Source of the DNA: Branchiostoma floridae
Taxonomy: Eukaryota > Chordata > Leptocardii > Amphioxiformes > Branchiostomatidae
Direction of reading: 5' to 3'
Assembly (NCBI RefSeq): GCF_000003815.2
Contig: NC_049994.1
Location: 2,655,502-2,719,501 of the forward strand
Length of the DNA stretch: 64,000 nt
The notes under the pieces are model-generated. The model worked only from the letters and a program-made list of their open reading frames with translations. It was not told the origin of the DNA and made no database searches. Numbering within the stretch: the stretch's first letter is position 1; each line of letters opens with the position of its first letter. Shown here piece by piece: positions 43,301-52,300 of the stretch. A program made the translations under genes and the position numbers.

Positions 43301-46300
43301 GGTGTGAGGAAGTCCTCCACATGGCTGATGACAGGATAAAAAGCCAGTTCCCTACCTGTGACCTGTTTCCGTCACCACCGCACGCCTGTTGGAACCCTGA
43401 ACCAGAGATAAAGAATAACGAGGGTAAGGACGAGCACTAGATCAATCACTTTTCACTGGATTTAGCACCTACAAAATGCTTTAAACTACTTACAAACTGC
43501 CAACCTTCTATTACTGCTGGGACAAGAATCTGTGTGCCGGGACCAATTGTTTTCTTCTGTAGAGGTCCCATCTGAAAAATACAGACAGGAGAGTGACATT
43601 TGTTATCTCAAGGCACACATCAATCAATTTATGACGAAATGACGTCTACGTATTGTTGTCAGAAGATAACAATGTGTTTGTGTTACAAAATCTTCTCTTC
43701 GATCCCAAACTGCACCATTCTCTACACATGCATGTACATGTAAGTCTAGTGAAGGAAGAAGACAGGCCCTACCTACTGTGTGTCATTGGCGCGATCTTCT
43801 TACTGCTAAAAATAAACAGAGACATGTCAATTTTACACATTTGAGGACACCTCTCAAAATGTTAATGCACAATGCTTAAGAATGATAAAGGAATATGACA
43901 ACAACAGTGGTAAAAATACATATTCACAAATTGTACTTGCAAATAAAAAGGTACCAAAAAGAACTGACATGAAATCAAAGCCATCATATAGAAGCCAAAC
44001 AAGTAACATTTGATATAACATCTACACAAATTCTAAAAAAAAAACAAATCAAAATGGTGATTAAATATTATCAAAAAAGGTTCATCAATCCACATGGCTT
44101 CCAATCGCCGAGCCTCTACCAGGCTCCCCCTTTCCTGGTCATTTTGGCAAGAGCCAGAGTGGGAACCTTAAAGTTCGTCATTCCCCACACCCCTTGCCAC
44201 CACTGAATGTGCAAGGGCTTGTAGCTTGCGTCAAGTACTTCATTCACAGGCATCCACAACGCTCCCCCTTGCCAGGTTACTTTGGCAAGAGCCAGAGCGG
44301 GAACCTTTGTTATTCCCCATCCCCCTTGCAACCACTGAATATGCCGTGTGCACAGGCCAGAATCTGGCGCCAAGTATTTTATTCACATGCTCTTAATTAT
44401 GGAGCACCATAGATTCCCATTTCTCCTCCCCTCACCTCGACAAGCCTGAGCTGGTACATACACTCTGATTGCTGTGTGTGAAGGGATTGAACGTTAAATC
44501 CCTTGCCTTCCACTCCCCTGTTTGTTCTACTTCTAGGCTATCAGCTGGCTCCTATCCTCTTACCTCTACATCCTGGTTATCAGCTGGCTCCTGCCCTACT
44601 ACCTGTACTTCCGGGTCATCTGCTGGTTTCTGCCCTATTAAATGTACTTTCGAGTCATATGCTTGCTCTTGCACTCTTACCTGTACTTTCAGGTCATATG
44701 TTAGCTCCTGCACTCTTACCCTAAATTCCTGCACATCGGCTGGTTTCTTCATCTCCTGCTTTGCCTTCCAGGCATTCAACGTCGCCAATTTCTTACGTAT
44801 ACGCCGAGGTATTCTTCCTGAAAGATCACAAGTGCTAGAATGTAGCAATATTCTTTGAGACTATAGCATATTATGAAATACTATATAGTATCAACGATAT
44901 TAGACATGTATGATATAATATGACATTATATGAGATAATAGGTAGACATTGTATTAACAATTATAAAACATTCCACTTCAAGAAATAAAGAAAACAGCTG
45001 CAAATAACACCTTTTTATCTGCAAGTTTAAAAATAAATTCATTTATGCATAAAATTTGGTGTCTTCTGTAACAATCTTATTACTTGTAACAACGGTTCTT
45101 CCAATAATTTTGTCACAAGTATGTACTAACACACACTGCATAGTCCATCCACTGAAAAGTTTTTCCTCGCTCAACTTAAACTTTAAAGTTTGCAGAAAGT
45201 CATACACTAAAACACACTGTGTACTCGGTCCACTTAAAGATTGCTAAGAATCACACATATTACACACACTGCCTGATTCGCTGTCGATTCCAAATGACCA
45301 ACTAAAGATAGCCAAGAGCCAAATGCATGCAGAAGAATGACTAGTGGAGAAAGCTGTTTCAGAAGCCCTTGTTTCAGGCAAAATGCTGCAATAAAATTGA
45401 ATACATTGACACCACTTATTTTTATCCTAGCCATTACTGTTGCCCAGTACTTGCCCTTATCTAAGTACTGACTGCATAGTTGCATTTTGTAACCATTCAC
45501 ATTATCTGTGTGCGTTTTCTTTTAGATCAGTCTAGTGTTTCTACCGTTCACTCGTTTCCACTTTATTTCGTATTTGCCTGTCACCTTGTCCTTTCCTGGG
45601 CAAAGTTGAAATAAATGAATAGATAAATGTCATGTTCCTAATGTAATTTTGATTTAATGTCATGTTGGGATGCATAATTTTGTAAATTGGACAATAAATT
45701 GCACATATATGACCGTTTCTCCTCCCCAGTTTGCTACCATGGCAGCGGCATAAATTACCGCGGTACATGGAGCAAAACTGTATCCGGGGCAGAATGTTTG
45801 GCATGGTCAACTCAGATTCGGCTTGATCACCCCTGGGCTAACCTAGAGTACAACTTCTGCCGAAACCCTTCCGGGCGAGAGTGGCCATTTTGTTACGCGA
45901 AGGATGGCAGCGAGGAGAGGTGTGACGTCAACCGGTGCGGTAAGTAGTGTTGCCAAGATGGAAGACATTATCGGAACCGAACTATATTGTCATGGTGACT
46001 CGAACACAGAATCCAGACGAGATGTTAGTTTCTGGTAAATATTGATTTAATTAAGAAAGTAAAAATGTATACTATTTCATAGCATACGATATAATATCCA
46101 CTAGTCCCGTGTCTATATTAATAGTTAGAGCACAGCCATCTGTCCTTAGCCAATCAGGAGTGAGGATTTGGTTGCTTTGAAATCCACATAGTATGGTCAG
46201 AAGTTAGTTATAGCACCTCTGTCCCTTGAGGTAGAGGTTCTCTAACTAACTTGGCATGCTGTTTAAGCCAACCAAGAGCCAGCCTTCCCCTCCTCTCAAG

Positions 46301-49300
46301 GGACAGACGTGCTCTAACCAACACTATAAATCAGATTATACTCAAGACGCCCACTTTCAACATGACAAAAATCCCGCCAAAAAAGCCAGAGCTAAACTTG
46401 ATTGGATAAAATCGTCACATGACTCCCCTCCACCAGGGGACTAGTCTAGACAACCTGTCGCCAGACTTCTTGTGTCTCAGAAGGCCAAAGTAAAACCACA
46501 TGTGGACTGGAATCACACACACACACACAATCACAAGTCTCACAATCACACACCAAAAGATTCCCAAGAATATTGCAACTTTCAAAGTGTAAATCTTAAC
46601 GATTTGCTTCGGAAAGATAGCTGTGCTCTAAGCCAGTTCAAGCATGGGCGGATTGCTCGTCTATGTGGATATAGTATAGCCCCGTCCTCTCTCGGAGTTT
46701 GTTGCCGTCCCTCGAGCTTCGCCCTCGGGGNNNNNNNNNNNNNNNNNNNNNNNNNNNNNNNNNNNNNNNNNNNNNNNNNNNNNNNNNNNNNNNNNNNNNN
46801 NNNNNNNNNNNNNNNNNNNNNNNNNNNNNNTTTTGCAAAAAGTCGTCTGATTTTGCATGCACATAATTTATTTGAAAATAGTACCCCCATCTGGAATTTA
46901 GTACTCCTTTAACCTTATCCAGACGGAGCTTTTCTGGCATGCGGCACTCCCTGGACTGGGGGGGTGGGTTGTCATTCGCCCTCCTCGTAATTTCAGAACT
47001 GCTTACTGTACGATCACTAATAAATGTTCAGGGGGTGATATGCCCGTCAGTTTTTATAATTCCTAAAAGTTTTAAATCATAATGACGTAATATGACTCAA
47101 TTAAGCTGTCAAAACCAAGACTTCCTTGTTCTTCGATGTGCTTCATGTCATTATTTGACAGGGAATTCCCATAATACCTTTATTTCACACAAAAAGGTAA
47201 CAATAAAGGTTTCTTATGAATATTGATATATTACATAAACCACTGTTGTAAATAGCCGATGCAACGACGTCAAAAATAACGTCATCTGTATTTTTGCTGT
47301 CCGCCATGATGAATTATCAACCTTAAATGTTTTTAGATATATATTTTTATTATCACTCAAATCCTATGAAAGAGGAGTGAAACGTTCACATGAATGTTTT
47401 CTGTAAGAAAATACCGTGCGAAACGGGTGCTTTGTGTGAGTGCTTTCCTCGACTATATCTTCAAGCAGTCTTTCTTATTGCCTTTATTATAAATTATAAC
47501 ACCCAGATTTGTCCGTCTGTGCGGATATGGGCCCTCCAGACCACGGAAGTAGAATCCCTGCCAAGAGGTTCTATAACGTGGGAGAAAAGGCCACGTACAC
47601 CTGCGACGAAGGGTACACCCTGGACTCCAGACATACCAGCAGAGTCAGGTGCCTCGGGGATGGCATCTGGCAATATGACAAGCCCAGCTGTTCAGGTAAT
47701 TGTGACAGAGTTGTCGGTGTGAAAAATCCGGCATTGATGTACATTAGAACAACAGAATTACTATTTAGTTATACATTTTTGAAAGAAAACATTACGACGT
47801 AAGAAAACCAAATATTTTCTGTACCTTTCCGAACATATTGGCCGGACAGTTTTGTTTGTATGCACAAAACATTTAAATGCCTCTGAAACATACCCTATAA
47901 CACGCCATACTTTACATTGCATTTACATCTGCCACATGTCCACTTTTGTTTTAATCATCATCATCATCATCATCATCATTATCATCCTTAATCACCCTCA
48001 TCATGGTGAGGTGGAACAAGTGAAGTTTGACTTTCATTACAGTCTGTCGTTCATTGCTGCGAGGAGTTCCGGACCATCCAGTTCAGTTTCTAATTCAATA
48101 AGCTTCTTCAAAGTCAGCATTGGCGACCAACACGATTCTTAGAAAAAAACAGGTGTCCACAACAAAAGTTTTTTTTTTTTTTTCAGCTGGCTCTCTAGTA
48201 CGAGCCACATGGCCTGCAAGGTGTAGTTGATGTTGTTAAACAACAGATTGTAACGATCCATCTAGCTGACTATATATAACGTGGTTCCACCATGGTGTAT
48301 CATACACTACCTTTAACATCCTTGTATACGTACCATCAAGTTTTGTTGGAGCGTGTCGTGTTCATTACTCATAATTCTAAACCATACAATTGAATTGCTT
48401 CAATGATACCTTAATATACTTGTCTTAGTTTGTTTTCTTATAGGAGCTTTCCAAATTTTACGTAGAGAGTGAAGGGCACCCCTTGCTTGAGCGATCCTTA
48501 TATCCATGCATGTCATGTACATTATCGGAGTAACATCCTTGGTATTTAGAATTAGAGACACAGTCGATTTCTGAACCGTCAGAGGGCAAAAATAAAATGT
48601 CAATTGTTGGATTTAAATGCATGTCTTGGAAGCATTTAGATATAGGCCAACTTTTTGGCATGAAGTTTCCACATTGGTAAGGAGATTCTGTGCGAGTTCT
48701 ATCGTGTTTTCTAATAAAGCAATAATATCGGCAAAATCAGCAGGTGTTTCAGCTGGTTGTCGTTGACTCCTTCGACGGCTAAGGGTTAGCCTTTCTGTGT
48801 CGGTTAAAGGAGACCGTAGCGCGTATTCGACACAAATGATAAAGATGAATGGGGCTAAAGGGTCACCCTGAAGGACTCCGGTATTAACGCTGAAAGCATC
48901 CATTTCACCTTCAGGAGTGATTACCACAAGAGTGGTGTCCTCGTACATGACTCGAATAACACTTACAAAATCCAGCGTAATTCCATAAGCTTCCAAGATT
49001 AGAAACATTTTATGACGGTCTAACTTTTCATTCATTATAATTTCCTACGACTTTTTCCTTGGTTGTGTTACGTAACTTTGTAGAATTACTCGTGACCTCT
49101 ACGAAAAGCCGGCGCATTCGGGCGAGAAGGCCACGTTCATCATTGGAGCCTAAAGTCAGCTAATATTAGCCGTTGGTCCCTACATCTAATATTCCAAACA
49201 TTTTGACACAAATTTCAATTTGCATTTGATGCACATTACCATCCTAACAATCGATATGCGTCAATATCCTCCTTAGTGGACATTCGGGTCACGCTGCAGG

Positions 49301-52300
49301 ACGACCTACTCTATGGGTACAGTCCGAACCAGGCACCTGATACTGAGAGTGGGAACCACACAGTTATCATCTTCAGTGGCACAGTGGAACAGATCACCGA
49401 CTTGGTCAGCTTTAGTCTCTGCTACTTATTTGAGACTTTTCTGAGTTTATAGCAATAGACAAGTCATGGAGGTAACAGACTTTCAGTAATCGATTCTGTA
49501 ACTTTTATTTCAGGACGAAAAGAAAGAGCTTCTGGATGCCTCTCTAGTCATCGAATTCGTAAGTAGACCCGGTTATGACGTCTTCAGTAATTTTTAAAAA
49601 TATTCCGTTTCTGTTGTTTTGCCTTGACGCACTTTAAAAGCTTTTCCAACAAACTGCGCAATATTCAGTAAATTATGTTGTCAGACATGGCAGGACAGCC
49701 GACTGAAGTGGCGGCCAGAGTACCACGGAAACATCCAGACCCTTAGTGTTTCGGGCAGCAGCATCTGGACCCCTAAACTTACTCTGAAGAGGAAGTATGT
49801 AGCAGTCTCTTTTTGAACTTTCATAATTTGTATCAAAATTACGTCAGGTCTTATCCGCTTTTTTCAAAAATCAATAAAAAATTTTTGGCAGAAATGATAT
49901 ACCAAGCTTACAGTGCCAAAGCGGCATATATTACATGCATGTGTATGGTGTGATTGTGCGTGTTTTCTTGTGTGTGTTTTTTTGTGCCTGTGTGTGCCTT
50001 TGCGTGCGTGTGTGTGTATGTGTGTTTGGTGTCTGTGTCTTTCTGTGTATGTGTTTTAGCGTGTCTTTGTGTTTGCATGTGCTTCATGTGTGTGTGTGTG
50101 TGTGTGTGTGTCTGTTTTGTGTGTGTGAGTGTTTGCATGTGTGTGTGTGTTGGTGTCATGCATGTGTGCTGTCTATGTGACTTTGTGTGTCTGTCTCTTT
50201 GTCAATGTGTGTGGTGTGTGTGTGTGTGTGTTTGCATGTGTGTTGTGTGTTTGAGAGTTTGTGTCCGTCTGTTTTTTGGGTGTCTTTGTGTGTGTGTGAC
50301 GCGAAGAAATATTTTGACCTTCCTCCAGGACATAAAAGGCCATTTCACATAGTCAAAGAAAAATGATGATATTTTGTTTGTTAACCCACAGTGCTGATGG
50401 TAAATACCAGGGTCTGTCAAAGGACGTACCGCTTCAGATCAGCTCCGATGGTACCGTGACATGGAGGGTGGAGACTCTGACCAGCACCATCTGTAATGCA
50501 GACCCGTTCTTTTTTCCTGCCGACACCATGGAATGCCACATCTGCTTCTCCTTATCTGCAACTGAGCAAACCATCGGTAAGTTATTTTAAATATGTCCTA
50601 GAAACATAGCATTTATTTCATGTTATCGGTTTTAATTGTGTAAATGANNNNNNNNNNNNNNNNNNNNNNNNNNNNNNNNNNNNNNNNNNNNNNNNNNNNN
50701 NNNNNNNNNNNNNNNNNNNNNNNNNNNNNNNNNNNNNNNNNNNNNNNTATAGCAAAGGACAGGCGTCTGACACAATGTACACCGAGGAACAGGCGGGTCA
50801 TTAACGTTATTATCATATAACCTACACAAAGTTGCAATCTCCTGTACGTGTTTTTCTTCATTGTTCTTTGGAACATACATTTGTAAGGAGATTACAGATT
50901 GCATTTTAATCAACATTTTCACAGAAAGTTTTCGCAACACTGCAGTCGTTGACTTTTTAGAACAACAAAACTCATTACTAATGTTAACAGAATGAGCCAA
51001 CCCCCTCTTGCAGTCTGTATTTATTCCCTTTGCTCTGACATATGTTTTGGTCCTTTTGATTGGCCAATGCCTGCATATCCCTTTCTTTCTTGTGTGTATT
51101 GCTCATTCTGATCGTTCAGATTGAATCGACACCGGCACCGGTGTCGATTTGCATCGACACTGGTGCCGCTTTCAATGCAAATCGACAACGGTGCCGGTTT
51201 CAATTCGTTCTGACCAATCAGAAGGAGCGAACACACCTGCCTTGCCGGAATCTATATGTTACTGCGTCATAACCAACGTGGAACGGGGCCTTCTAAATGG
51301 CCCGCGGCGCCTGGCTATATGATAATACGGTATAACAGCAGGCAGGACTTCTGCCTATAATACCGAGACATGTGTTTAAGTGATAATTTGTTTTAATGAT
51401 CTGTTGAACACAGAATGTGGAGGGGGCAGTTCCTGTGACGCCTGGTCTCCTCCAGAACAGTCGGGCGAATGGAATCGGAAGGACAAGATTTTTGCGGAAA
51501 GCAACAAGAAGGCGTGCTTCGCTGTTCATCTGGAGAGGATCCCGCTGTTCCACATCGCCACGACTGTTGGTCCCTGCATCATCCTGGTGGTGCTGATGAC
51601 CATCACCTTTATCATGCCCATAGACAAGGGAGACCGGATCTCCTTCGGGGTGACCATCCTGCTCTCCATGGTCGTGTCTCTCGTGTTCGTCACGGAGGTG
51701 CTTCCTGTGAAAGGAGCTCTGCCGTTTTTCGGTGAGGACAGAAAATTGTCACATTTTCCCATTATTTACCCGACTAATGATTTTTTGCTACTAAATTACC
51801 TTAAAAAATTGGATTAGATAGATTGCACTGAAAAATCGGCTAAATCCTTAGGGGAGTATTTTGGCAACTGTCCATTGAAAAAATTTAATGGGTCCCTCTC
51901 GGTGTGAGTGAATGGAATCAATCTGCCCGAATTTGCAGATCGTGATTTTCAGTACAAACCTGGTATTGCCATAAGTTGTTTACTGGGTATGCAGTACAAA
52001 TAAAAACAAAACAAATACCACGATTGGTGTTACAGCCACGCTGATCGTCGTGTGCATGGGGCTGATGGGACTTTTCCTGTTCTTCACCATGTACATCATC
52101 ACTATTTACGACATAGAAGGGAGTCTGTCTCCAATGGCGAAGACTTTCTTCCTCTATTACGTGGCAAAGTACGTGCATCTCGTCACAATATAAAGATTTT
52201 GAATTAAGTAGAGCAAATGACATGCATAGGAAATGAGATATATTGAGGCTTGGTTCGTTCTATGTTAGTTTGTCTGATCGTTGAACTTCATTGTTGATTT

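Noticed and set aside
46472-46940. ORFs running across the N gap at 46731-46830
   Set aside because: Their length depends on unknown bases; no motif is visible on either side.
49954-50352. Cys/Val-rich ORFs and the matching His/Thr-rich minus ORF
   Set aside because: Low-complexity TG repeats in an intron of the channel gene, not coding.
50577-51413. A missing channel exon hidden in the N gap at 50648-50747
   Set aside because: Exon 4 ends in phase 1 and exon 5 starts in phase 1, and the protein aligns through loop B to loop C and TM1 without an obvious missing strand, though loop C is short.
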